From contig NZ_AYJW01000006.1 of the NCBI RefSeq assembly GCF_000497205.1, positions 1 to 64,000 of the forward strand: a DNA stretch of 64,000 nucleotides, in the 5' to 3' direction. The DNA is from Saccharopolyspora rectivirgula DSM 43747. GTDB taxonomy: Bacteria > Actinomycetota > Actinomycetes > Mycobacteriales > Pseudonocardiaceae. The notes beneath the pieces were generated by a model. That model saw only the letters and a list, made by a program, of their open reading frames with translations. It did not search any database and was not told the DNA's origin. This document shows, piece by piece, positions 48,408 through 56,399 of the stretch (the first letter of the stretch is position 1; each line of letters begins with the position of its first letter). The translations under genes were made by a program, and so were the position numbers.

Positions 48408-48899
48408 TCACTGCAACCAGCTGATGTTCTCGAAGTCCTCCTCGTCGTCGTAGAACTCCTGCTGCCGCCGGGCGGGTCGGGACGGCTTCGCCGGCGGGGG
48501 CGTCGGCGCGGACGCCGCCGGTGGCGGAGGCGGCGGAGGCGGTGGTGCCGCTGGCCGGGACGACTGCGGAGGAGCGCTCTCGTGGTCGTCGTAGAACTCC
48601 GCGTCGTCTCCCCCGATGCGGATCTCCGACCCCTGGTCGGCCGGCCGGTTCTCCATCCAGTCGTTGCGCCGGCGCTGCTCCTCTTCCTCCTCCTTCTGCT
48701 CGGCGGCTTCCCGAGCCTCCTTGGCCTTCTCGAGGATCTCCTGCCTGCGCTGCTCGGACTCCCGCTTGAGCTCTTCGTTCCGCTGGGCGGAGGCGGCTTC
48801 AGCCGCCTTGACCGCGTCCCGCGCGTCCTCAATGGCGTAGCGGTGCCGGGCGACCAGAGTGGCGATGTCGTCCGCGATCCGCTGGTTGATCAGGATCAC
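48408..48899 (-). CDS. coiled-coil/proline-rich protein, type VII secretion-linked
   Basis: A 163-residue unrecognised protein. Residues 1-80 are a highly charged helix, probably a coiled coil (ESEQRRQEILEKAKEAREAA and an EEEEE run). A Pro-rich stretch with a run of about nine prolines and a repeated acidic-aromatic motif (AEFYDDHES and QEFYDDEEDFENISWLQ at the C-terminus) follow. GTG 48899 starts only 3 nt after the 975-residue gene's stop, with GGGAGGG inside that gene, so the two are translationally coupled. It may be a chaperone or a cytoplasmic partner for the neighbouring secreted proteins. Confidence 0.65.
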   Translation of the reverse strand: MILINQRIADDIATLVARHRYAIEDARDAVKAAEAASAQRNEELKRESEQRRQEILEKAKEAREAAEQKEEEEEQRRRNDWMENRPADQGSEIRIGGDDAEFYDDHESAPPQSSRPAAPPPPPPPPPAASAPTPPPAKPSRPARRQQEFYDDEEDFENISWLQ

Positions 48900-48902
48900 C
48901 GA

Positions 48903-51830
48903 TCACACCCTCCCCTGGTCTTCCCCGAGCACGGAGCGGAACCGGTAGTTGGCGCCGGTGATCCCGTCGTCGAACAGGTCACCTTGGGTGCGCCACGGAC
49001 TCGGGTTGCTCCGCTCCTGGTCACCACCTTGCTGACCGGCATGGCCCATGCCGCCCATGCCCATCATGCCGCCCATCATGCCGCCCTGGCCGGCCTGCCC
49101 CCCAGCAGGGGTTCCCGCGCCGGCGTCCTGCATGGACCCCAGCCCGGTGGCCCCGGCCGGGCTCCCGACCTGCGCCTGGCCCATGCTCCCGATGCCGGCG
49201 GTCCCGCCCGGCGCGCGCTGCTCGTCCGCACCGCCCGGGGCGCTGTCCTCACCGCTCCCCCCGAACAGCTGCCCGGAAGCGCTGCCGAAGGAATGCGCCG
49301 AGCTCTCACTGCTGAACGTGGTGAACCCGGAGGACTGCGGGGACACCGAAGCCGCCTGCGCCCCATCGGCCCCGACGGCACCGAGCGGGTCACCTCCGGC
49401 TGCGGCTGCGCCGCCGGCGAAACCACCCGCGCCGCCGGTGAAACCGGCCGCGCCCGCGCCGGCGGGGGAATCGGCCATTCCCACCGCGCCTTCCGCGCCC
49501 ACCTGGCCCGGTACACCGACACCAGGCCCGGCGCCCACACCGCCCGGACCGATCCCGGGCTCGCCGACAGCGGCCTCCGGCCCCGGCATCCCGAGTCCGG
49601 CTTCGGCGCCCACAGCGCCGGGCCCAACCCCGGGCCCACCAACGGCACCGTCGGCTCCCGGCGCGCCGAACTCCGACCTGCCCAGGTCCCCGAACGCGCT
49701 GTCCTCGCCGCCACCGAAGCTCACGGTCTCCTTGACGGGCGGCAGTCCGTCCCCGTTGTCCACGGTGACCTTGATGTCGCCCTCGGGGGTGCGCTCGAAG
49801 ACGAGAGTCCGGTCGCCCTCCTCGATGACGATCTTGCCGTCCTCACCGGCTTGCACCGGGATGACGTCCTCGTCGGCGCCGGGCACACCTCCGACAGCAC
49901 CGGGATCGGCGGGCTGGCCCGGAATCTGCTGTCCGGGTTGGCCGGGCACCTGCTGTCCAGCTTGACCGGCAGCGGACTGGCCGAGCGGCGCCGCGGTGCC
50001 CTCTCCGGACCCGTCGCCGAAGTCCAGCAGGTACTTCTTGGGCTTGCCGTCCTCGCCGAGGAGCTCGACCTCCACCTTGCCGTCCTGCTCCGGCTTGTGG
50101 ATGGTGACGGCTTTCTCGCCCTCGCCGAGGGTGACGGACTGCTCTTCGGTGTCCGCTTCGGACTCACCGTCCTGCGGCAAGTCCGGCGGCTCCGAGGCCT
50201 CCGGAGGAGGTTCGATGCCCCCTTCCGGCATGCCACCGCTGTCCGGGGGGCTGATGCCACCGCCACCGGTGTCGTTGCCGCCCCCGCCGATGTCCCCACC
50301 GCCGCGATCGTTGGCACTGGGCTGGTTGGTGCTGGACGGGGTGGTCTCCGCCGGGGGCTTCTCCGCCGGCGGATCGAACGGGGACTCCGAGATCTGCGTG
50401 CCGAGCAGCTTGTCGTAGATCTCCTGGACCTGCTGCTGGGTGCTTTGGCTCTGCTGCTGGAACTGGCTGAACTTGGCGTCGAATTCGGGTTTGAACGAGG
50501 TGTCCAACCAGGCCTTGGCCTCTTCGATGAGGCGGTTGCGGATCGTGTCGCACGCCTCTTTCACCCCTGGCTCCAGCCAGGACGGGACCTTGAACGTCAT
50601 GCCCAGGATCAAGCTGATCCCGTGCTCTTTGAAAGCGGCCCAAGCACCGGAGAAGAGGTCGTCGATCCCGACGTCGGCGAGGTCGCTGAACTCCAGGTCA
50701 CCGCGCGCCTTGCGGATCTCGTCCTGGGTTTCCTGCGGGGTTTTCCCCGCGCACTTCATCTCCTTGCCCAGTTCCAGCACGAAACTGGCGTACTCCCGGA
50801 CGACCTGCTGGATGCCGTCCATCGCCGGGGAGATCGCACCGGCGAAGTCCTCGGTCTCCGCGCAAACCGTGGTGCCGGCCTCGGTGAACCCCTCGACCTT
50901 CGCATCGGCCGCTTCCGCCGCCTCGCCCTGCCAGGTCTGCCGGGCGGTGCGGAAGGCGTGCTTCATCTCGTCGGTCTGCTCGGTCAGCGCTTGGTGCACC
51001 GCGCCCAACCGATCGGCGTCTTCCCGGAAAGCGGCGAAGTCGATGCCGCGCAGCTGGTTGTAGACGTCGAGGACGTCCGTCTCGTAGAGCGGGCCCCCAC
51101 CGGTCCAGTCCCGGTACAGCGGGATGAAGTCCCGGAAGAAGTCCAACCCCATCTTGGCGTCGTCCAGCAACTCGTCCGACTTGTTGACGGGACCGGTCGA
51201 GTGCAGCCGCTCTTCGGCCTTGCCTACCTCTTCCTCCCGCCCGTGGTAGGGGTTGGTGGCTTCATCCCACTTGTCAGCGAGCCATTTGCCGGCCTCCCAG
51301 AGATCTTCGGCGATCTCGATCACGTCGTCTATGGGGCTCGAGTTCGAATCCCCCTGGTCGTCCTGGCCGGAGTCCCCTTCGTCCTGCTGGTCCTTGTTGC
51401 CGTTGCCCCGGTTCTTGCCGTTCTGGTGACCGTCCGTCTCGTCGTCACCGGTGCTGTCGCCACCGGTGCGCTTCTTCGGCTCCTTCTGATCGCCGGAGTC
51501 GTCGTCCGAACCCTGGTCGGTGCTCTGCTGACCGGTCGTCTGGTCGCTCCTGGAGTAGGACTCCGAAGCGCTGTTGTCGCCGTCGTAGCTCTGCGGCGTC
51601 ACGCTGCTGGTGTTCGAGTTCGACGAGGTTTCGCTGGTGTTCGAGTTCGTGGAGGAGTCGTGCTCGCCCGTCGTCGACTCGGTGCTCGTTTTCTTTTCGT
51701 ACGTCGGCGTGGTCGTGGTCGTGGTCGTGGTGGAAGTCTTCTCCTCCCCCTTGTTCGGGGTGTGGTGGCTGTTGCCCCCGTCGTTGTTCCCTCCACCACG
51801 CTTGTCAGGCCGCAGCCCACGAGGAGCCAT
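48903..51830 (-). CDS. 975-aa WXG-containing low-complexity protein, putative T7SS substrate
   Basis: Not a family I can name. Residues 1-165 are disordered, rich in Ser, Thr, Asn, Asp and Gln (runs of Thr near 34-41). Residues about 165-480 are helical and contain a WXG motif (ARQTWQGEAAEAADAK, W300-x-G302) like an ESX/LXG-type targeting domain, followed by a Gln-rich coil (QFQQQSQSTQQQVQEI). Residues about 480-975 are Gly/Pro/Ala-rich, with one ordered pair of repeats (GKVEVELLGEDGKPK and KIVIEEGDRTLVFE) and a Met/Gly patch (MMGGMMGMGG). There is no signal peptide. Its ATG overlaps the EspC-like gene's stop by 1 nt. By position it corresponds to the Ala/Pro-rich Rv3439c. Secretion is inferred. 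Confidence 0.7.
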   Translation of the reverse strand: MAPRGLRPDKRGGGNNDGGNSHHTPNKGEEKTSTTTTTTTTPTYEKKTSTESTTGEHDSSTNSNTSETSSNSNTSSVTPQSYDGDNSASESYSRSDQTTGQQSTDQGSDDDSGDQKEPKKRTGGDSTGDDETDGHQNGKNRGNGNKDQQDEGDSGQDDQGDSNSSPIDDVIEIAEDLWEAGKWLADKWDEATNPYHGREEEVGKAEERLHSTGPVNKSDELLDDAKMGLDFFRDFIPLYRDWTGGGPLYETDVLDVYNQLRGIDFAAFREDADRLGAVHQALTEQTDEMKHAFRTARQTWQGEAAEAADAKVEGFTEAGTTVCAETEDFAGAISPAMDGIQQVVREYASFVLELGKEMKCAGKTPQETQDEIRKARGDLEFSDLADVGIDDLFSGAWAAFKEHGISLILGMTFKVPSWLEPGVKEACDTIRNRLIEEAKAWLDTSFKPEFDAKFSQFQQQSQSTQQQVQEIYDKLLGTQISESPFDPPAEKPPAETTPSSTNQPSANDRGGGDIGGGGNDTGGGGISPPDSGGMPEGGIEPPPEASEPPDLPQDGESEADTEEQSVTLGEGEKAVTIHKPEQDGKVEVELLGEDGKPKKYLLDFGDGSGEGTAAPLGQSAAGQAGQQVPGQPGQQIPGQPADPGAVGGVPGADEDVIPVQAGEDGKIVIEEGDRTLVFERTPEGDIKVTVDNGDGLPPVKETVSFGGGEDSAFGDLGRSEFGAPGADGAVGGPGVGPGAVGAEAGLGMPGPEAAVGEPGIGPGGVGAGPGVGVPGQVGAEGAVGMADSPAGAGAAGFTGGAGGFAGGAAAAGGDPLGAVGADGAQAASVSPQSSGFTTFSSESSAHSFGSASGQLFGGSGEDSAPGGADEQRAPGGTAGIGSMGQAQVGSPAGATGLGSMQDAGAGTPAGGQAGQGGMMGGMMGMGGMGHAGQQGGDQERSNPSPWRTQGDLFDDGITGANYRFRSVLGEDQGRV

Positions 51831-52135
51831 CAGACTTCCACCTTCCCGATCTCACTCGCGCCGCTCTGATCGCTGCTCTGGTACTCCTTGGCCGATTCCT
51901 GGAAGCTCTCGGACAGCTTCATGCTGTGCTCGGAGAACGCCTTGACGTTGTCACCGAGCCGCTCGAGGAGATCCATGTAGGCCTGGCCGGCCTCGACGAA
52001 CTTCCAGCCCGCCTTGTCCGCCGTCACCCCGGACTCGGCGATCTTCTTCACCTGGTTGCTGATCTCTTCCGAGCTGTCTGAAAAAGCCCTCGCGGCTTTT
52101 TGGAGATCGCTGCCCGATGTTTGCGCTCCAGACAC
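51830..52135 (-). CDS. EspC-like type VII secretion target protein
   Basis: A 101-residue helical-hairpin protein without Cys. It lacks a true W-x-G; the turn reads KAGWKFVEAGQAYMDLLERL, as in EspC/ESX secretion-associated proteins that pair with a larger WXG partner. The C-terminal helix is Ser/Glu-rich (KLSESFQESAKEYQSS). It is directly upstream of the 975-aa gene with a TGATG overlap, so the two probably form a secreted heterodimer. It occupies the place of Rv3440c. Confidence 0.72.
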   Translation of the reverse strand: MSGAQTSGSDLQKAARAFSDSSEEISNQVKKIAESGVTADKAGWKFVEAGQAYMDLLERLGDNVKAFSEHSMKLSESFQESAKEYQSSDQSGASEIGKVEV

Positions 52136-52334
52136 GGCACCCCCTGCGCGAAGATCGATGACACGATGTGAGACAGCGAGGTCACACCCTGCTCAATCTT
52201 GACAAACTCGATCTCCGCGCACGGCAGAACCAGAAATCAGTTCACTTTCGTAACCGGCGCGTGACTCGAACGGGCCCGCCGCCTGCGGCGCGCGAAAGGA
52301 CTCGCGGAGAGCAGAGGGGTGGGGCAGCGGCGGA

Positions 52335-52460
52335 CTAGCTGATGATCTCCCCGACGAACGCGCCCTGGGAGATGAGAACCGCGCCCAACGCGGCGAGCAG
52401 CATCAGGAGCAACGGGATGATGAAGATGGTGAGCACGTCACCGAAGAACCGTCCACGCAT
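52335..52460 (-). CDS. 41-residue membrane microprotein
   Basis: A short open frame starting MRGRFFGDVL and consisting almost wholly of one hydrophobic helix (TIFIIPLLLMLLAALGAVLI) ending EIIS. It lies 7 nt after another membrane microprotein and upstream of the EspC-like gene on the same strand. Basic N-terminus and hydrophobic body suggest a single-pass protein. No family recognised. Confidence 0.5.
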   Translation of the reverse strand: MRGRFFGDVLTIFIIPLLLMLLAALGAVLISQGAFVGEIIS

Positions 52461-52467
52461 GTCGGCC

Positions 52468-52632
52468 TCACCTGCGCCTCAGCGAGAAGTGGTCGACCAA
52501 CCAGGAGCGGCTCTCGTGCGCGGCGTTGACCACCTTGAGCCCGGCGATCGCCAGCATCGCCAGCAGCAGCACGACCGCGACGAGGCCGACGGCGACGAGT
52601 CCTACGACCATGGTGACGACAATGGCACCCAT
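52468..52632 (-). CDS. 54-residue membrane microprotein
   Basis: Starts MGAIVVTMVVGLVAVG; residues 2-33 form a single long hydrophobic helix, then KVVNAAHESRSWLVDHFSLRRR is a basic cytoplasmic-type tail. The ribosome site upstream of ATG 52632 is weak. It is followed after 7 nt by the 41-residue microprotein, so the pair is probably one unit between glmM and the ESX-associated genes. No family recognised. Confidence 0.5.
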   Translation of the reverse strand: MGAIVVTMVVGLVAVGLVAVVLLLAMLAIAGLKVVNAAHESRSWLVDHFSLRRR

Positions 52633-52639
52633 GTGAGAA

Positions 52640-52672
52640 GGATCTCATAAGTTCGAGCGAACAAAGAGATCC
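52640..52672 (-). promoter_or_regulatory. nested palindromes with GATCTCATAAGT between glmM and the microproteins
   Basis: Outer arms GGATCTC (52640-52646) and GAGATCC (52666-52672) enclose an inner GTTCG-AG-CGAAC (52651-52662). The left part GATCTCATAAGT nearly matches GATCTTCATAAGT upstream of esxU (56178-56190). It could be an attenuator after glmM or an operator or promoter element for the ESX-linked genes. Confidence 0.45.
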
Positions 52673-52683
52673 AATTCACAAAA

Positions 52684-54018
52684 TCACCGATTGGCGGAAA
52701 CCGCCTGGGCGATCCGGTCGGCCACCCGCTGCGCCAGCTCCTCGCTCGGCGCCTCCACCATCACTCGCACCAGCCGCTCGGTGCCCGAAGGCCGCAGCAG
52801 CACCCGGCCGTTCTCCCCCAGCTCGGCTTCCGCATCCGCCACCGCGCTGGTCACCTCCGGAGCGGCCACCGCCGCCTCCTTGTCGACGACCGGCACGTTC
52901 ACCAACACCTGCGGCAACCGACGCATCACCTGCGCCAACGAAGCCAACGAAGCCCCGGTCTCGCGCACGCGCCCCATCAAGCGCAGCGCGGTGAGCAGAC
53001 CATCACCGGTGGTGGCGAAAGCCGGCAGCACGATGTGCCCGGACTGCTCACCACCGAGCGAGTAGCCGTTCGCGCGCAGCTCCTCCAGCACGTAGCGGTC
53101 CCCCACCGCGGTGGTCCGCACCTTGATGCCGTGCTCGCGCATCGCCAGGTGCAGCCCCAGGTTGCTCATCACGGTGGCCACCAAGGTGCTGTCGGCGAGC
53201 TCCCCCCGCTCCTGCAGCGCCAGGGCGAGGACCGCCATGATCTGGTCGCCGTCCACGACAGCGCCGTCGGCGTCCACGGCCAGGCAGCGGTCGGCGTCAC
53301 CGTCGTGCGCGATCCCCAGGTCCGCGCCGTGCTGCCGCACCGCCTCGCGCAGTCCGTCGATGTGGGTGGAACCAACGCCCTCGTTGATGTTGATGCCGTC
53401 CGGCTCCGCGTTGATGGCGACCACTTCCGCACCGGCCTGCCGGTAGGCCTCGGGGGCCGCCACCGCGGCAGCCCCGTTCGCGCAGTCCACGACCACCTTC
53501 AACCCGGTGAGCGACTGCGGAGCCGCGGCCAGCAGGTGGTCCACGTAGCGCTGAACGGCATCGGGAACGTCCCGGACCCGGCCGATCTCCGCCCCGGTGG
53601 GCCGGGCGGTCTGCTCGGCCAACCGGGCCTCGATCTCGTCCTCCAGCGCATCCGGCAGCTTGTGCCCGCCGGCGGCGAACAGCTTGATCCCGTTGTCCGG
53701 CATCGGGTTGTGCGAGGCCGAGATCATCACGCCCAGATCCGCCTCCAGCTCGGCGACCAGGTGGGCCACCGCGGGCGTGGGCAGCACCCCCACCCGGAGC
53801 ACGTCGGCCCCGGCCGCGGCCAAGCCGGCCGTGACGGCCGCCTCCAGCATCTCGCCGCTGGCGCGGGGATCGCGCCCCACCAGGGCGACCCTGCGACGAT
53901 CACCGTTCCGGTCGTAGAGGACGCGCGCCGCCGCGGACGCGACCTGCATCGCCAGCTCTGGAGTCAGGTCGGCATTGGCCAGTCCCCGCACCCCGTCGGT
54001 ACCGAACAGCCGGGACAT
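52684..54018 (-). CDS. glmM: phosphoglucosamine mutase
   Basis: A 444-residue alpha-D-phosphohexomutase converting GlcN-6-P to GlcN-1-P, the step after Glm[11 protein letters not shown] starts the protein; the phosphoserine is in [14 protein letters not shown]; the metal loop is [13 protein letters not shown]; the substrate loop GGEQSGHIV and the C-terminal [14 protein letters not shown] are intact. ATG 54018 has GGAGG upstream; the longer frame is not used. It follows rpsI in the same direction. Confidence 0.97.
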   Translation of the reverse strand: MSRLFGTDGVRGLANADLTPELAMQVASAAARVLYDRNGDRRRVALVGRDPRASGEMLEAAVTAGLAAAGADVLRVGVLPTPAVAHLVAELEADLGVMISASHNPMPDNGIKLFAAGGHKLPDALEDEIEARLAEQTARPTGAEIGRVRDVPDAVQRYVDHLLAAAPQSLTGLKVVVDCANGAAAVAAPEAYRQAGAEVVAINAEPDGININEGVGSTHIDGLREAVRQHGADLGIAHDGDADRCLAVDADGAVVDGDQIMAVLALALQERGELADSTLVATVMSNLGLHLAMREHGIKVRTTAVGDRYVLEELRANGYSLGGEQSGHIVLPAFATTGDGLLTALRLMGRVRETGASLASLAQVMRRLPQVLVNVPVVDKEAAVAAPEVTSAVADAEAELGENGRVLLRPSGTERLVRVMVEAPSEELAQRVADRIAQAVSANR

Positions 54019-54162
54019 GCTCGTGAAGCCTCCTTCAAATCCCACCGGGTCGGGGGACGGGCCAGCACGGGATCCGCCTCCGGAGGACCCGTGGAAACGA
54101 CTGCGGGAGCAGTTCCTCGTCCAGTGGGGACGAAGCACTGCTCCCGCAAATCGTAGTTCTGA

Positions 54163-54630
54163 TCAGCGCTTGCTGTACTGCGGCGCCTTGCGGGCCTTCT
54201 TGAGGCCGTACTTCTTGCGTTCCTTCTCGCGGGCGTCCCGGGTCAGCATGCCGGCCTTCTTCAGCGCCGGACGGTCGTCCGGGTCGTAGGCGGCCAGGGC
54301 CCGGGCGATGGCCATCCGCAGCGCACCGGCCTGACCGGAGGGACCGCCACCGCGCAGGGTGGCCACCACGTCGAAGTTGTCAACGCGGTCCACGGTCACC
54401 AGCGGCTCGCGGACGACCTGCTGGTGCACCTTGTTCGGGAAGTACTGCTCGAGGGTCTTGCCGTTGAGCTTGAACTCCCCGCTGCCCGGAACCAGCCGGA
54501 CCCGGACAACGGCCTCCTTGCGGCGGCCGACGGTCTGCACGGGACGACCAGCCGCAGCCGGCACCTGAGCGACGTCGGCAACGGCCTCGGCTGGGGTGCT
54601 CACTTGCTCTTCCTGAAGTTCGTCGGTCAC
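54163..54630 (-). CDS. rpsI: 30S ribosomal protein S9
   Basis: A 155-residue ribosomal protein with the actinobacterial acidic N-terminal extension, then [29 protein letters not shown] and the invariant C-terminus [14 protein letters not shown] 54630 overlaps the rplM stop (GTGA), giving the classic rplM-rpsI operon. Confidence 0.98.
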   Translation of the reverse strand: MTDELQEEQVSTPAEAVADVAQVPAAAGRPVQTVGRRKEAVVRVRLVPGSGEFKLNGKTLEQYFPNKVHQQVVREPLVTVDRVDNFDVVATLRGGGPSGQAGALRMAIARALAAYDPDDRPALKKAGMLTRDAREKERKKYGLKKARKAPQYSKR

Positions 54631-55070
54631 TTCTCGCCCTTCGTGATCTCGAACGGCTGCGGGTTCTGGGCCTGGTGCGGGTGGTTCGGCCCGGCGTAGA
54701 CCTTCAGCTTCTTGGCCATGGCCCGGCCGAGCTTGTTCTTCGGCAGCATGCCCTTGATCGCCTTCTCGAGCAGCCGCTCGGGGTGCTTCTCCAGCACCTC
54801 ACCGAAGGACTGCTTCCGCAGACCGCCGGGGTAGCCGCTGTGCCGGTACTGGAACGCCTGTTCGCGCTTGTTCCCGGTGAGGGCGACCTTCTCGGCGTTG
54901 ACGATGACGACGAAGTCGCCGGTGTCGACGTGCGGTGCGTACGTCGGCTTGTGCTTGCCGCGCAGCAGCGTCGCGGCCTGAGTCGCCAACCGGCCGAGCA
55001 CCACGTTCTCGGCGTCGATCAAGTGCCAGGCGCGGGTCACCTCGCCGGGCTTCGGGCTGTACGTGCGCAC
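54627..55070 (-). CDS. rplM: 50S ribosomal protein L13
   Basis: A 147-residue ribosomal protein with [32 protein letters not shown] and [18 protein letters not shown]. First gene of rplM-rpsI, with glmM downstream. The 430-nt upstream spacer must hold the promoter. Confidence 0.98.
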   Translation of the reverse strand: MRTYSPKPGEVTRAWHLIDAENVVLGRLATQAATLLRGKHKPTYAPHVDTGDFVVIVNAEKVALTGNKREQAFQYRHSGYPGGLRKQSFGEVLEKHPERLLEKAIKGMLPKNKLGRAMAKKLKVYAGPNHPHQAQNPQPFEITKGEK

Positions 55071-55504
55071 GGGTCTACCTCGTCGTCGTTCGCGTCGGAA
55101 TCGTCAGTGCGGAGCCCGCCTCAATCACACCGGTCGGTTCCTCGGCTCCCGGGGAACCGACGTGCCAGCGCATACGCCGGAAACTCCGTATCTCGGCGTG
55201 CACTGCAGTCGCGCACCGCACAACAAAAAATCAGGGTACTTGGTGGCTTCTGCCCCGGTCAAAACGGGTCCCGGTAGCGGGGTGGCCTGCTCGGCCCGGG
55301 AACGGGAACCGATAACCAGGGTCATCGCCAACATAGAGAATAGCGGTCCATGACGAGCGGCTGACGCCGCCCCCTGGTTCTGCACCGGTACACCCAGGAT
55401 GCCCTGGGCATTCGAGCGAGCTGCGAGGCGCCGTCGCACAACGGTGGCCTCGGCGCAGCGCCGAGGCCACCATCGGTCACATCGCAGACGTCGTCCGGCT
55501 CGGC
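55071..55504. other. 434-nt intergenic region, rplM to esxT
   Basis: No gene seen. It holds the rplM promoter at the left and the esxT terminator hairpin at the right. Confidence 0.6.
55443..55471 (-). terminator. hairpin after esxT
   Basis: A perfect inverted repeat with 14-nt arms around one central base (55443-55456 and 55458-55471), 33 nt after the esxT stop. No T-run follows. Confidence 0.65.
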
Positions 55505-55792
55505 TCAGCCACCGAAGCGAGCGGCGTTGCGGCGCTCACCGGCCTGGTAGGCCTCGTTGGCGGCGTTGACGGCCATCCCCATCTTGGCGGTGATCTCCTG
55601 CATGTTGGCGGCGGCCTTGTCCCACTCCCGCTGCGCGGCGTAGTAGGCCTCCTGGGCCGCACCTTCCCAGGTCTGGATCAGCGGCTTGAGGTAGCTCTCC
55701 AGCTGATCCAGCTCGGCCTGGATCTTCTGGGAGGTCTGCGAGAGGTCGTCGGCGGCCTGGCTCAGCGCCGCGAAGTTAACGCTAATCTCCAT
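55505..55792 (-). CDS. esxT: WXG100 family protein EsxT-like
   Basis: A 95-residue ESAT-6/CFP-10-like helical hairpin with W-E-G at the turn (LIQTWEGAAQEAYYAAQREW) and a YxxxD/E-like pattern. It should form a secreted dimer with EsxU. Position after esxU and before rplM matches the ESX-4 locus. GGAGGGG lies 8 nt upstream of ATG 55792. Confidence 0.94.
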   Translation of the reverse strand: MEISVNFAALSQAADDLSQTSQKIQAELDQLESYLKPLIQTWEGAAQEAYYAAQREWDKAAANMQEITAKMGMAVNAANEAYQAGERRNAARFGG

Positions 55793-55846
55793 TGTCTTTT
55801 CCCCTCCAGTGAGTTAGTGCCAGCGGGACTTCTCGACGGGCCTGGA

Positions 55847-56158
55847 TCAGCCGTTGAGCAGGTTCTCGATCTTGGAGATCTCCTGCGCGGTCTCCTCCTG
55901 CTGCTGCAGGTACTCCTGCCCGGAGGACTGGATGTTCTCGCTGATCTCACCCAGCTTGTCGGTGATGACCTTGGCGTTCTCGCGGTACTGCTCGGTCAGC
56001 TTGCGGAAGACGTCAGCCGCCTGGCCGCGCCACTCGGCCAGCACCGGCTCGAGGTTGGACTGGAGCTGGTTGACGGCGTTCTCGACGTTGGCGCGGACTT
56101 CCTCGACTTGGCCCGCGGCCTTCTGCATCAGCTCCGCATCGGTACCGAAACCGCCCAT
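55847..56158 (-). CDS. esxU: WXG100 family protein EsxU-like
   Basis: A 103-residue WXG100 protein with W-R-G at the turn (PVLAEWRGQAADVFRKL) flanked by two helices, and a Gln/Glu-rich end. It is the partner of EsxT in an ESX-4-type system and a predicted substrate of EccC. The start ATG 56158 has GAAGGGGG upstream. Confidence 0.93.
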   Translation of the reverse strand: MGGFGTDAELMQKAAGQVEEVRANVENAVNQLQSNLEPVLAEWRGQAADVFRKLTEQYRENAKVITDKLGEISENIQSSGQEYLQQQEETAQEISKIENLLNG

Positions 56159-56177
56159 TCGGGATGACCCCCTTCGT

Positions 56178-56190
56178 GATCTTCATAAGT
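56178..56190 (-). promoter_or_regulatory. GATCTTCATAAGT motif upstream of esxU
   Basis: Lies about 20 nt upstream of the esxU start codon. One nucleotide longer than the GATCTCATAAGT before the microproteins at 52641-52652. On the minus strand it reads ACTTATGA-AGATC and could be a -10-type element or operator. Two copies only. Confidence 0.35.
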
Positions 56191-56399
56191 CCGGATGAAC
56201 CTGTGATGTTGACATTGCCATGCCGGTTCCCCGTTGTCCCCGGTTTCCACCAAACCCGTTGCTGATGTAAACGTTCATCACCAAAACCGCAGGACAACGG
56301 CACAGCGCGGGTCACATCGACGCGGATCCGCGCGACCACCGGTGCCGCCCGGCACCGGCCGGCCGACGTCGGGGGCGTTCTCGTCGCCGCGGTTCGACC

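Noticed and set aside
48582-51869. A 1095-codon open frame on the plus strand opposite the 975-aa gene
   Set aside because: It is antisense to a gene with clear domain content and overlapping neighbours. Its translation is low-complexity Leu/Val/Gly/Arg text typical of the reverse strand of GC-rich coding DNA.
55071-55504. Ribosomal-protein leader structure upstream of rplM
   Set aside because: No recognisable leader motif was seen; the spacer has only general GC-rich sequence and the esxT hairpin.
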